Source: Auanema rhodensis (Eukaryota > Nematoda > Chromadorea > Rhabditida > Rhabditidae). Taken from it: a stretch of DNA of 64,000 nt. Location: assembly GCA_964057225.1 (NCBI GenBank), contig OZ059894.1, forward strand, positions 8,876,131-8,940,130. Direction: 5' to 3'. A program made the position numbers and the translations under genes. Positions 37,882 through 49,634 of this stretch are shown here, piece by piece. A model generated the notes under the pieces. It saw nothing but the letters and a program-made list of their open reading frames with translations. It did not search any database and was not told the origin of the DNA. Positions within the stretch are counted from its first letter, which is position 1, and each line of letters starts with the position of its first letter.

Positions 37882-39543
37882 TTATTCCTGCTTTACATCA
37901 GAAGAACACTGAACTTTTACAGGGAACCATGTTGATCCTGGGTTAGTGAAACGAATAATATATTCTCCTGGAGCAACCATTACAGAACCTGATTCAGGCA
38001 ACTGAAATTTAATGATTTATAAGAATGAGAGATGGAGACCTTACTTTAAGAGATGCGATAGTTATTTTTGGCCAAACGTGCTTTTCTTTTCCACTTTCCC
38101 TCTTCAAAATTTCAAACTGGACATCTCCGCTGGTCGTGAAACTCCATATTAATTGGCCAGATGACGAAGTTTTTCTAAAGACAAAAGGTTAAAATGAGAG
38201 AACGAGATTGTACTTCATACTTGATAATTTCATGACTGTGAAGGCTTTTAATGCTCATGCTTTTAGCGGCTGGAGGTTGAACAAATCCATTTTCGGTCCA
38301 GATGAAATCAGACTGTAAAAATAATAATGATGAAACTTCCCATATCACTTATATACTTGTTTGATATGAGAAGGAAGAACAGCAAGAGGTTCTCGACAAC
38401 ACCCTTCGGGTGGATTTGAATAGCCGCTGTTATCAACCCATGTTCCACCATATTGTTTAGGAATAACCTTAAACATTTTTCTCATATTATATGTCATTTC
38501 CACTATATATTACTTGTGGCTCTAAGTAAAACTTCAAATCTTCTGGTGAGTTAAGGAATGATATTCTGGACAATGTTCGGGGATCCATGATCAATTTAGT
38601 AATTTTCCACATTAAAGAGACAATTCCTGGAGGATTTATAATCAATATTTTACACATCTGAAGTAATAAAATTCAATTAGTATATTATTAGAAAAATTTT
38701 TGTTTTTACATTTTCACTGAAATAGTCTGCCCAAACTTTTACTACGGTTTTGGCTAGTTTAACTTGTGGAGATAATGGATTGATAAACTCAGAAATGTTC
38801 AATCCAGCAAGGTCCAAAACACAAACAACGGAAGATGGTTTCCCTAAAAACATCTGATATTAGTATATTATTCAATAAGTGTCATTTTATCTGAGGGAAA
38901 ATTAACAAACCAGTTTTTTTTTCAGTATTCGCTACTACGCGTCCGAATACATCTTGGAGCAAGAAATAGGAATGAACAACATGAGAAAGAGGAAGAATTT
39001 TCATAATCTAGATAGAATCTTTAAAAATCAAAATTCAAAATTTACTCACTTGGGTCAAATCTGTTCCTTCTAATTTTTGAACAAACACATGAACATTATT
39101 TGAAACAAGATTCTGTTCAACAAGAGAAATATTGAAGCGCTTAAATGTTATTTATAAATAATAATCTTTTCTATGTGATCAGTTACTTCGAATGTCTCTT
39201 TTCCGATTGGAATTTCATTGAAAATACCCAGTTGGTTATATTCTCCGTATCGCAGACAGCTACGATGTGTAAGATATTCTGAGAGTCGTTCTCTGGCTGG
39301 AAAACGAAACATAGCAAACAAATCTTCAAATGAATAACTTGCATACCTAATTGAACATCTCCATTGTTGGCATTTAAGAATCGAGCAATAAAGAAGGGTG
39401 AATCAAGAGCAGCTGGAATATCGAAGACTTTTCTAAACAGAAGGTACATTACATGTCTGTAGATATATACAAATATACCTGAGTTCGGCAGCTTTGTCTA
39501 ATATTTCAGATGAAAATGGCTGAGGAGTAATCGATTCCACCAT
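37882..39543 (-). CDS. SEC14-like CRAL-TRIO + GOLD domain lipid-binding protein
   Basis: Start at 39543 (MVESITPQPFSSEILDKAAE). The N-terminal CRAL-TRIO-N helix region has SPFFIARFLNANNGDVQLG. The lipid-binding lobe contains CVLDLAGLNISEFINPLSPQ, ADYFSENMCKILIINPPG, WKITKLIMDPRTLSRISFL and LEPQVIPKQYGGTW, the canonical order of SEC14 domains. The C-terminal GOLD domain has SGQLIWSFTTSGDVQFEILK and MVAPGEYIIRFTNPGSTWF, and the protein ends at 37882. Members of this SEC14L/CTG group shuttle or sense phosphoinositides and other lipids at Golgi or endosomal membranes. Introns are about 45-60 nt. Confidence 0.88.
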
Positions 39544-42500
39544 TTTTGAGTCGGTAAGTAGAAATGGACTGGAAAATGACTTCGTTAGTCTTATATTCTT
39601 ACGGCTTCCTCAAAACTTCAACTTGTAAGAAATATATCAAAAAATATAATTCAGGTGGTCACCAAATAACAATAGAAGAAGAATGAAAACACTAAGGAGT
39701 GCGAGAATCCTTAGAGGAAGAAATGATGAAGAATGACATGTAAGACCTGTTTTCCATAAACGGCTTGTATAGGAAGAGAGGTGATGTATAGATTGGTTGG
39801 AGAGGGGGGGGGGTTAGTTAAGGTTATGCTAACCAAGACAAAGAATAGAAGTGATAATCATAAGATTCTTTTAGTTTATACCTTTCTGAGAGTACAGAAT
39901 GCGTTATGTGATAGCCAAACTACTAGTTCGTCTAGAAAGTTAAGTAAATGAATTGACGCACAACAGATGCAACAGTATGTTTGTGTATCTTTGATATGAC
40001 CGACATTAGTTTGAAGCTTGTGATTTACTTGAAAGAATAATAGGCATAGTTAAGGTTAGAACAATATATAATTAGTTATGTATGATTGATTAGTTATTGA
40101 ATTCAAGCAATGAGTACGTACTGCAAAAATGAATGTATGAACATCTTCAACAATAGTATAAAAGCTTATTGTGGTAATAACCGAAAGTGAAAAAGACATT
40201 CGACAATTTCATGGAGAATAGCACATAACAAATGGAAACTGACGTCAGAAAGTTCGAGGTCAGTCCGGAAAACGACAAGTTTTGATCCAATAACTTTACA
40301 ATTTCATGCGACAATCAATGGTATTCAATTTCCCAAACAATTTTGAAGACAGAGAGATCAGGAGATAGAAAAAGTTATAATGTTATGTTAAACTAATCTT
40401 TCGATGAAATGTTGTTATAATATGTTCAGATGGTCTGAAAGAAGCAGGATATGCTAAGGGTAAATATATATATAATATTTGGTATATATGTACAAAAGAG
40501 AGAGAGTAGCCTTTGTTTCCGAGTAACTACTATCACTTTTACCAACAAAAACGTTTACATTTGTGAGAAGAATGGTATTATTGTTTACTGTGGCACGAAG
40601 AAGTCAGTCGTTCGAATCGGGGTCTTCGGAGGTCGGTTTTAGAGCTCAATTACAGTCCGGTCAAATTGCAAAAAGGCTGATGAATACGTATAATTGGGAG
40701 GAATCTATTCCATTTTTTTTTATTTCAGAAACATTGACTTACTTATGAAATGGAGGATTTTGCTGAAAAGAAGAAAACACAAATTCAAATAAATCTTTTT
40801 GCAATAGAAATAACTACAACAAGATAAACAGATCAAAGAAGAAGATCAAATATCTAGTCAAGTTCATATTTTTGTAATGTTCTTACTAATAAAATGTAGC
40901 GTATATAGTACATAGTGACAAAAGAATAATATCTTTCGTTTAAATATTTTCTTTAGATATACAAATAATGAAAATGCAACCAGATGCACAAAAAAAGTTA
41001 ATTAAAATGAATATTCACGTTCACGTTCACGTGAAATTCTCACGTAAAAAGCAAAATAGCTTATGTTCAAAAGTGTCAACAGCAGATTATTTTTCTTTAA
41101 TGAACTTTACTAATCATGTGGTAGGAAAGAGTTGTTCGATTATTATCATTATAATGAAATTGATGGAGAAGTTACCCCAACACGTGCAAGAAATGAAAGG
41201 AGAGAATAACGAAAGGCCACTGATGATCACAAGAGTCTTCAAATGATTAAAACGACGGCGAAATAAGAAGTTTTCGACATGCTCTTTCGCGGGATCGAAA
41301 TCCTTTATGTGTGAGTTTATCACGTTATCCTGATTTTTCGAAATTTCTTGATAAAATGATAGAGTGATTAACGATATATGCTAGTTCTTGACCGTTGTGA
41401 TGCTACATATGACACAATGATCTTGTTTCTGTTTCAAGCGATTGAAATCAAGTTTTAAGCCTAATCCTGCAAAGCTATTTAACTAATTTCAATAACGAAA
41501 TGAATCTAAACTACATATACATGTATGTATACTGATAGAAAAATCCTATATTCAATAAATATAGTTATAAGATATTTATAAATCGACTTCAGATAATAAT
41601 AGAAGTGCTTTTAAACTTTATTTCCTTTGAAGTAATCTGGTTTCTACCAAGGAGTTTCTCAAGATAGATCGTCATAGTATACAGTCCTTAAAGAAAGTAA
41701 TGCGGAAGAATATCCTGATGGCATTAATGAAAACGAATTAAAACTAAAATTGGTAACCGCGCATGAAAATGACCTTGTTAGCTATGCTAGTTATGCGATA
41801 TCAGCCGTCTGTTATATTCGCGAAAAATAGGTATATACACGTTATTAGATACATATAGCATGTATATACAACTAAATGAAGATGAAGTAACTTTAGAATT
41901 ATGAATGTATACGTTGTTACCGTATTCTTCATATACAAGAGAAATGATGGATTTTCAATGAGTTAAGCATCACGCTCAATGCACACAATTTGCAACTTTA
42001 ACTGTTTTTTAAAGAAGAGCTATGAAAATGAGATGTAGTTATACGATATATAACTCGTTTATATAATTCAGCGATAATAGAGCAATCCGATAACAGGCTA
42101 AGGAAAACAGATTTACTATGTGAACCAAATAGATCAGCTGATGGTGATAAGAGAAACCTGTGTCGTACTGGCCATATCATTCGTGGTAATTTGAAATTAC
42201 AAAAGTTACAACGTCATACAACATCATTCAAATCGCTTCTCTCTGCCTCTAGCGCATATGATCTATGTGTCTTTCGGACAGCAGCTGTCGGAACGTGTAC
42301 AAGGGCTAATTTTGAAAAAACATTTATTTTTCACATCAATGACCTCAAACAACATACTATATATGAAGAGAAGAACATCTAAGATGTTTGTGTTTTCTTC
42401 ATATTATAAGTAATTACATACACGTTGAATCATCAGACATCAATGTATGCCAAAAAAATATATTATACTAAATATTATTAATGATTACTTATATAGATAA

Positions 42501-43669
42501 TTATATTATTTGAAAAAAAAAAAGAAGGAAAAAAATAAATTTAAATGTTGTTAGGTATATTAAATTTTCGAAAAAATAGTTATGGTTTAGTGTTTCATAA
42601 ATGTGAAGCTCTTAACTATATGAAAGATAATATATAATGATAAGAAAAATAATATAATATTATATCATATAAACTTTTATTATAATTATCTAATGTTCCA
42701 ATTTTGTCTGATTTTTTATGATAAAACTAATTATAAAACCCCTTATTATAACAAAAAAATATATATAAATCAAGACATTTTTAAAGCTAATTATATGAAA
42801 TTGAAAGAAGTATTCGAATACTTTATCTAGAACATACAACCGTTTTGTTATATTTTGAATGCAACCGCTCTCTTTTGTGAATAAAATAAAAATGAAATTG
42901 ACTTTTGATCGTATAACACGTTAATCTGATGCAATATGCAAATTATTTGTGATATTGTTTTGTATCAGATATGATAAATAAAAATAAAAATGTTAATTAT
43001 AATTGCCAATTATAACATTGATTTACATTTCATCAATTTAACTATAATTCGGGATGATCTGAAATTTAATCTAAACTTCAGGAAGTATTATATTGAATTT
43101 GTATGATATAATCATATAAATTAAATTCATAACTATCACTATATTCGTCTCAATTTCACCATTTCAAATACAAACATTTTTATTTATTCTTATTTATTTT
43201 TAATTATTTAATATTTTCAGTTTGAAATATAAAGCCCATTGGCTATTTGTTGCTTAATGTTGAGCTTGTTCATAATTTTAATTTGTTGTTACCGTTATGT
43301 TATGGATGTTAGCACCGGAAATGATAAAACGTAAGCCGAAATAAATAATAATCTGAACATCAATTTCAAATATATATACGTATGTATATGGTAGATAATT
43401 ATAATAAATAAGTTATTGAACTGTTCATTTTCATGCTTTTTCGGTTATAAAAGAAGACAACTTGATGAGCATAACGTGAACATGTGTCATGAGCTGTCAA
43501 GTATACGATAGATATGCCAATGGCTTTTCAGCAAAAACTATATAAGAAGCCAGATTAAACAGTCAAATATGAGTTAAAACACTATAAGCTTTATTCACTC
43601 ATCATATTATGTGTATCATATTGTGTTTTCTTTCTTCGAATACAATACTGTTTCAATTTTTAGAGCAGC
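39544..43669. other. 4-kb AT-rich region with unassigned coding-like islands
   Basis: No complete gene was recognised. GC-richer islands with open frames occur at about 40233-40290, 40570-40730, 41150-41300, 41695-41830 and 42072-42185. The last two look most like plus-strand exons: 41695-41830 follows ATACAG and reads LKESNAEEYPDGINENELKL on to CYIREK then stop; 42072-42185 sits between TTCAG and GGTAATTT and reads RLRKTDLLCEPNRSADGDKR. The other islands are open on both strands, so strand and frame are unsettled. A ten-G run is at 39804-39813 and a triple TTCACG at 41014-41031. Confidence 0.35.
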
Positions 43670-44451
43670 ATGGACGGAAGCAGCCCCTTCTTTTCACATA
43701 ATACTCAACATCACCAACATGCGCATCTTCAACGGCATAGCTCTATATTATATATGGTATTTCTTTATAAAAATATGTCTCTGACACATAAATATATATT
43801 TACAGAGCCCACAAACACCTAATAGTCGTCATTCATTTAATAATTATCAAGTTTTTAATCACTCAATTGCCTCACCATGTAAGTCTTTCCAATATTACGT
43901 TTTACTATTTGAAATCAAATATGTTAATGATCTTTACAAAACTGTTCATTTCAGATACTCCATCAACACTTTCCTTGTCTAAACCACCACTCATGACACA
44001 TCTGGGCTTATTAACTCCATTTCCTTCACCCCAATATCAATTATTCTATAATATCCCAACAACACCAGTTCAGGAACAGGTAGCTTATACGAACTTATTG
44101 TTTAAATAAATTTCTAATTCTGGTGTTAGGTATTTCCATTATCACCATGTTACACTCCACCTACCACTTCTTCCACACCATCTTCTACATGCAAGCCCCA
44201 AGAAACACGGTAAGCTTTCTTGAACTTAATGAATCGCATAATAGTGGGTTAACAATTATAATAATTTTTTCTTATTCAGAAGAATAGAAACTCCACCTCC
44301 TGTGCTTACTGCTGAATTACCTATAAATTATGATGACTATGTATGTGATGATGTTAATGATGATGGCCCACCATCTCTTCTTGCCGGCTCTGCTATCCCT
44401 CCGCTCTCACAAAAAAGCTTAGATTTTTCAATTCAAAGGCTTCTTTGTTAG
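43670..44451 (+). CDS. Pro/Ser-rich protein ending in an eh1-like motif; unrecognised
   Basis: Start at 43670, after CAATTTTTAGAGCAGC, an acceptor-like stretch that could be a trans- or cis-splice site. Five exons follow. The N-terminus is His/Gln-rich (THNTQ-type: NTQHHQHAHLQRHSS). The middle is rich in P/S/T with SPQTPNSRHSFNN, PPLMTHLGLLTPFPSPQYQ and SPCYTPPTTSSTPSSTC. An acidic stretch (NYDDYVCDDVNDDGPPSLL) leads to the C-terminus SQKSLDFSIQRLLC. DFSIQRLL fits the eh1 Groucho-binding consensus (F-S-I-x-x-[IL]-L) known from many repressor transcription factors. No DNA-binding domain is seen in these exons; upstream islands (40-42 kb) might belong to the same gene. Role as a transcriptional regulator is inference. 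Confidence 0.55.
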
Positions 44452-44857
44452 CAATCTATTTATATATTTAATTATGCTATTTATAGTTTTATCATGTGTA
44501 TTATAATAATTACTATGTGTTTTATATATTAAACATTGATCTATGTACGATGGATGAACTATCGTGAAATATAATAAAAATTTAATTCATTAAATTGATC
44601 TTTGGAATCTTTTTTTTTTAATTTTAAAGAAAGTATTTTAATATTAGTGACTTAGTTTCATCATTTGATTCAATTTTAATATAATAACATCGGTTTTTAG
44701 GTAATGCATTTATGTATATTCCCTCCATACGCGTCAATTTCACATATACTTAGTGATATTAATGAATTAAAGTATTGAGCTAGTAGGATCAAAGTACAAA
44801 AATGGACTGAAGTTCTGATGTTTTAGCATGGAGAGGCATACAAAGTCGGGAAAGGAA

Positions 44858-44894
<37 letters not shown>

Positions 44895-45210
44895 TGAAAA
44901 AGAGAGAGAGGAAGAGAGAGAAATACTGGCGTCAAGGTAGACAACAAAGAAGGATATTCAAGAGAACAGCAAAGTAGAGAACTTGAGTTGTAATTGAGCA
45001 AAAAATGAATGATATGTCTTGAATAAGATGAAGAAAAAGAAGGACAAATTCTTGAATAAACTAATGTTGTAGGGAAACTAGGATTTATGAACAAAAACGT
45101 TGGAGAAAGAAGAAGAATGAGAAAAATGTGACGTGAGACAGAGAAAAGGAAAGACCCGTTAACACTGGCTACTTGTTCTCAAGCTGTTAAAAACAGATGA
45201 AGCTTGTCAA
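44452..45210. other. Intergenic region with a GA microsatellite
   Basis: AATAAA-type signals follow the eh1 gene near 44573. The rest is AT-rich with purine-rich stretches on the plus strand (44780-45150). No gene was supported. Confidence 0.45.
44861..44889. repeat. (GA)n microsatellite
   Basis: About 14 GA units, followed by further AGAGAG-rich sequence to about 44920. It opens a false Ser/Leu-rich frame on the minus strand. Confidence 0.95.
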
Positions 45211-46003
45211 TAGTATACAAATGGTTGACGCTGGACGGTTTTTTCCGAGGTGTCTTTATGAGGGACAGCAACCGAAGCCGAAAGAAAATGAACAAAATGA
45301 AGGAATTTCGACGTTAACAAGCTGACCGTGTCAACCGCCTTGGTATGTTTTCTTAAAATATTTATTTTGTTTTGGTCTATTAATAGTTTTTTGTTAATTT
45401 TGATTTTTTTCAGACTGATTTAGGAGCTACCCGTATCAGCGATACTGTCTTCAAGTTTGATCATTGGGAAACGATGCATGCTGCTAAGAGGCATATGTGG
45501 ATCAATATGAGATGGTGTTTCTATCATCTACATCTTCCTATGGCTCAACAAAACAACATTAGTCAACAGCGGACGATTACAACCACAGCGATTACTTGGT
45601 TTCCGGACACGACAGGCAAATTGATTATCATGCCATATAAATTCTTTGAATTGTAAACTTTTTGTGTCTTAAAAGTGGTAATTGGAATTAAATTATTATT
45701 TATTCATTTATTTTACTAATTCACCGTTCTTCAAGATTCAAATGTTATTAAACTTGGTAAGGTTTTATCGAATCTTAGATTCTCAGGCACTCCTGAAGGA
45801 GCTTGCGACGCAGAACCTCCGTATTTGTCTAGCTTCGCCATTTATTGAACATTATTTTTATAAAGTGACGTTTTTCAAAAATGACTGATTTTCGATGAGC
45901 TTAGACACTTTTTTTTGATGAAAATAAGCGTTTAAATAGTCAAAAAGTGCAAAAAACGTCATTTGGGCAAAATGACCGTCCAGCGTCAACCATTTGTATA
46001 CTA
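45211..46003. mobile_element. 793-bp element with 29-bp perfect terminal inverted repeats (likely non-autonomous DNA transposon)
   Basis: The 29 bases at 45211-45239 (TAGTATACAAATGG then TTGACGCTGGACGGT) recur as an exact reverse complement at 45975-46003. If the outer TA (45214-45215 and 45999-46000) is a duplicated target, the element would be 45216-45998 with termini TACAAATGG, as in TA-inserting Tc1/mariner-type elements. The interior has only short open frames (45474-45656; 45682-45888) and no recognisable transposase, so it is probably a MITE or a deletion derivative. It lies about 100 bp from the stop of the mitochondrial carrier gene. Confidence 0.8.
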
Positions 46004-46103
46004 CTCTTGTCCAAGTATTCAGATTCAAGTTGTACACGTAGGTGTAAAGCTTTAAAGAAACCGACAACCGTGAATCATTGGGTCTATTGATGTGGAACCG
46101 GCT

Positions 46104-49100
46104 TCAGGTAACAAGTGCATATGGTTCAGATTCCATAAATCTGTTATACGATGTGAATGATGCTCTCGGAGTGCCTATAAAGAAACAGAATAAATCTTCA
46201 TGGCTAAGAATGAAATTTGCAACCTGTCGTTCGCTTTCAGTTGTTGCTCCTACAACATTAAAATCTAACATAAGCCTATATGTCCATTCTACTGTGAAGA
46301 ACGTAGCAGCATTGGAAGGGAAAGCTCTGAAGTGATGCGTTAAAATCAAATACTTCGCAATGCTTCTTATACCTGAGTAAAGTTGATCCAAGACCTACAT
46401 AGAAACTACGTATGCCTTTCTCTTGATACGTTCGTTTTATGCAATCCATATAACTCTTATATGATTCATCAGCTTGAAACCTTGTCTTGATAACGTCAGC
46501 AGGGTAATTTAAAAGCCATGAAAACATTCCAGCCACACCTGAAAACAAAGGTTTATTGGTTTAGCTTAAATCCGAGTAATCTTACCACCAGCTAATAATA
46601 GTTGAGGAGCTGTTAGATTTTCCATTTTTCCATCTTTACTCATGCTCTTTGTCATCCATTCATATGATGTGAAGTAAATTCCGAATGCAGGAGCATCTCT
46701 TATTAATGTCATTAAGAAACCTCTAAAAATAAAAAATAAGAAATAACTTTTTTATTTTTTAATTAATCAAGAAAGAAAGCAAAAATTGACCTGTTGATTG
46801 CTCGGAATCCATGTTGTTTTATTAAACTTTTAGCGGCATCAACTGGTGATCGGAATGCACCATGAGAGGAGTCAGACTGTAGCTGCATCAACAGCTTGAA
46901 ACGCTCAGATGGAGCAGCTGAAATGAATGACAGTTAGTTATTTAATAATAGATAAAGAAGAGAGATAAAGAGAAGTTGATATAATAAAACGTACCAATAG
47001 CCGTCTGAGCAAGTCCAGCAGCACATCCGGCTAAGAAATGAGCTTTCAAGCTATCTTTATCCTCAAACTCCCGCGATACACTACCATGAACTCCAAATAC
47101 AATAGCATTGATAGCTGTGAGAGAAGCTAATGGAGAACTTAAACCTGAAATTAGGAACAGTTATTTTGGGTAATGCCAACATTTCAATTATTTATGATTT
47201 GTCGTAAAGACACTATTTAAAAAAAAAATTTTGCAAAGCATTTTCACTTTCCATATCAAGAGAAACCTGATGCAACTGTTTTTTTTTCATATTCTGTTGA
47301 CCATGAATGACAACTCTTTGTTTAACATACTAAAAGAATTGCAAAAACTGTGAAGACACATGAAGAGATACATGAAAAGTGAGATTATTAGTTCAACTTA
47401 TACAAATTGAAACAATTGATTTCATGAGATGTTATAGTTATAAGATCGTTTTTAAAGATGATTCTAAGGTAAAAAAATCATATTTTAGACTATCCTTCAC
47501 CGTCTCATACAGCCTGATTGCCAAATGTTGTGTGCTTCAACCAATATGTCACATGCGATTGATGAAGACATTTGTTATCTATCTCTATCATAGAAATACG
47601 CAGTTGATGATAATAAAATAGTCGATCGTCAGGACTGTAGAATCGTTTGTTGGAATCCATAAGCTGCATGATCTGTTTTTACTAATTTTTTTTCTGACAT
47701 CATCCAAAGTTGACATATGATTTCAAAAATTTCAAACATCTTGACGTGATAGTAATCAAGTTTTGAAATGGTTTGAAAGCTTGCGGTCAAAAAAACGTGA
47801 TGAACATGATTTACAGGAAAGCTCAAAAGCAACAGAAGAGATTGAATAATCTCTTTGTCTCTCTCCATATTCCATTTATGAAGAGATTTTTTGTAAATTT
47901 AAAACTATAATTTATATTCTGTGAAATTATATATTCAAACACACAAGTGCTGATTATGTTCTTATATTTTTATAATTTGTTTTATCAATAGTTTGAAAAG
48001 AATCAAAACTTTTGCATGGCTGAACTGAGAGGGCCAAGTATGCAGAAGAGGGGGGGTGTTAGATATTGAGTTTTCAGAGGATTCACGAAGTTTGTCCAAG
48101 ACATCAAGGTGGTCATCGTATATGAACACGGCCCCCACCATAAATCATTTATCCCTACCTGACATATCCATTTCTGTCTATTGTCACCCCTTTCTACTTC
48201 TAATTATTATATGTAAATATAGAATGTTGAGGTAATATGTTAACAAATAAAAAATTGAAAAAAATAAAGTTTTTTTGAAGATTTACAATGAAAAGAATAG
48301 CTTACCTTTGAAAAGGCCATGGAAACCTTCTTTCTGAATTATAGTTCGAAGGCAATGCCATGTTCCTCGATAAATTGCCCCACTCCCCTAAAAATAATTC
48401 TGTTCGGACGTTTTAATGAAATTAAATAAAAAAGAATTTGATAACTGTTAACCGAATTTGTCTAATGATTACAACTCTATATTAAAGGGGTAATATAGAT
48501 AGAACTTAATCGATGTCCTTCTAAATTGGGAGACAGTGATTAAGATCGATTTTCGTGCAAAATTGAGAAAAAATGGGATTGGGGTAATATCTTGAAAAAA
48601 CTTGTCTTATTAAACTTTGAATTTCTGCAAAGCAAACCGTGCATGCTTCCTCTCAGATTTACAATGAAATGGAAGTGCGAGGCAAAAAAAAGATATTACC
48701 TGTGGTTGAGTTTGAAGCCTGACTTTGATGGTGTCAAGTGGATGTCCGGCTAACACTCCAGCAGCTCCTAAATACTTCAATTAACTATTTAAAAAATTTC
48801 TTTTTGCTTTGATGGCAATATTCGAATCCATTGTGGTGCAATAATCATTGATTCTGTTTTATACATGAAAGGAATGAACAGAAAAAACGATAGGTTTCAC
48901 CATAATTTGGGTTGTGATGGCCCTTGTTGTGAGAGATGTAATAACCGAGTCAAATATCAATCATTATATTTCCTGATCAGTTAAAAAAGGTTATTTAAAG
49001 CGAAAAAAGTTATTAAATGATAAACTCGTGACAGAATTTGATAGACCTGAATACAATTTGAAGAAATATATTGTAAATTACACAATCAATTTTCACGTGT

Positions 49101-49302
49101 TTCTTCATTCTAACATAATATTTGGATTTTATTCATTATAGTAACCAAGAACATTATCTAAAAGTGGAAAAACTTTCCTCTTTTTATAGATTATGTCATG
49201 TTTTTGTAAAAAAATTACAATAACATGGTGCTCAGAGAATTAAAAAGTATGAGAAAGGACTGTACCTCCAAAGCAACCAGCTACAAAGTCGAGAACGGCC
49301 AT
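46104..49302 (-). CDS. Mitochondrial carrier (SLC25A29-like)
   Basis: Start at 49302 (MAVLDFVAGCFGG; then AAGVLAGHPLDTIKVRLQTQ). Three carrier repeats with the P-x-[DE]-x-x-[KR] signatures are visible: PLDTIK, APSERFK and YPADVIK. Each is followed by even-numbered helix elements (GTWHCLRTIIQKEGFHGLFK; AAKSLIKQHGFRAINRGFL; CIKRTYQEKGIRSFYVGLG) and odd helices (LFKGLSSPLASLTAINAIVF; RDAPAFGIYFTSYEWM; LLRAFPSNAATFFTVEWTYR). The N-terminal wording is closest to the SLC25A29/45/47/48 group (basic amino-acid or acylcarnitine-type carriers of the inner membrane). After the last helix the frame continues for about 50 residues (HEDLFCFFIGTPRASF...) to the stop at 46104, longer than usual. Introns include two large ones (about 0.5 and 1.1 kb), unlike the 45-nt introns elsewhere. 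Confidence 0.9.
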
Positions 49303-49634
49303 TCTTGGTCCACTTGACTAGGACGAGAAGACAAGATTCTGATTGCTGTATATATCGATAACCGATATGATCCTTTGAACTCAAATGTATTGGTGAGGTT
49401 AGTAATGTGATGAGCTCAGCTCAGTAGATCGGTAGAGATGGTCAGATAGGCGACCTAGCTATTTGTGGTGAGTAGGCGGGACGGTATATCCAGCCAATTC
49501 AAACGTAGAAGGAGATCTTAATTGGCAAATAAGTATGAATCAGTAATAGTTTGGGTAGAAAAAGCATCAATGTATAAAAACGGATGACATGCCTATCAGA
49601 AGCTAGGTTAATCTACCGTGCAAATGATTGCCGG

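Noticed and set aside
40575-40640. tRNA-like GTTCGAATCGGGG motif
   Set aside because: No cloverleaf could be folded: acceptor and T-stem pairings fail on both strands.
41114-41323. 69-codon minus-strand frame
   Set aside because: Competes with plus-strand frames over the same island that end at a good GTGAGTTT donor; strand cannot be decided, so no gene is called.
44789-45094. 101-codon minus-strand frame rich in Ser and Leu
   Set aside because: It is the translation of the (GA)n microsatellite and purine-rich flanks; no splice or domain support.
47160-48300. Possible extra gene inside the large intron of the mitochondrial carrier
   Set aside because: Only short AT-rich frames on both strands (for example 47379-47621 and 47629-47868) with no protein-like composition or splice support.
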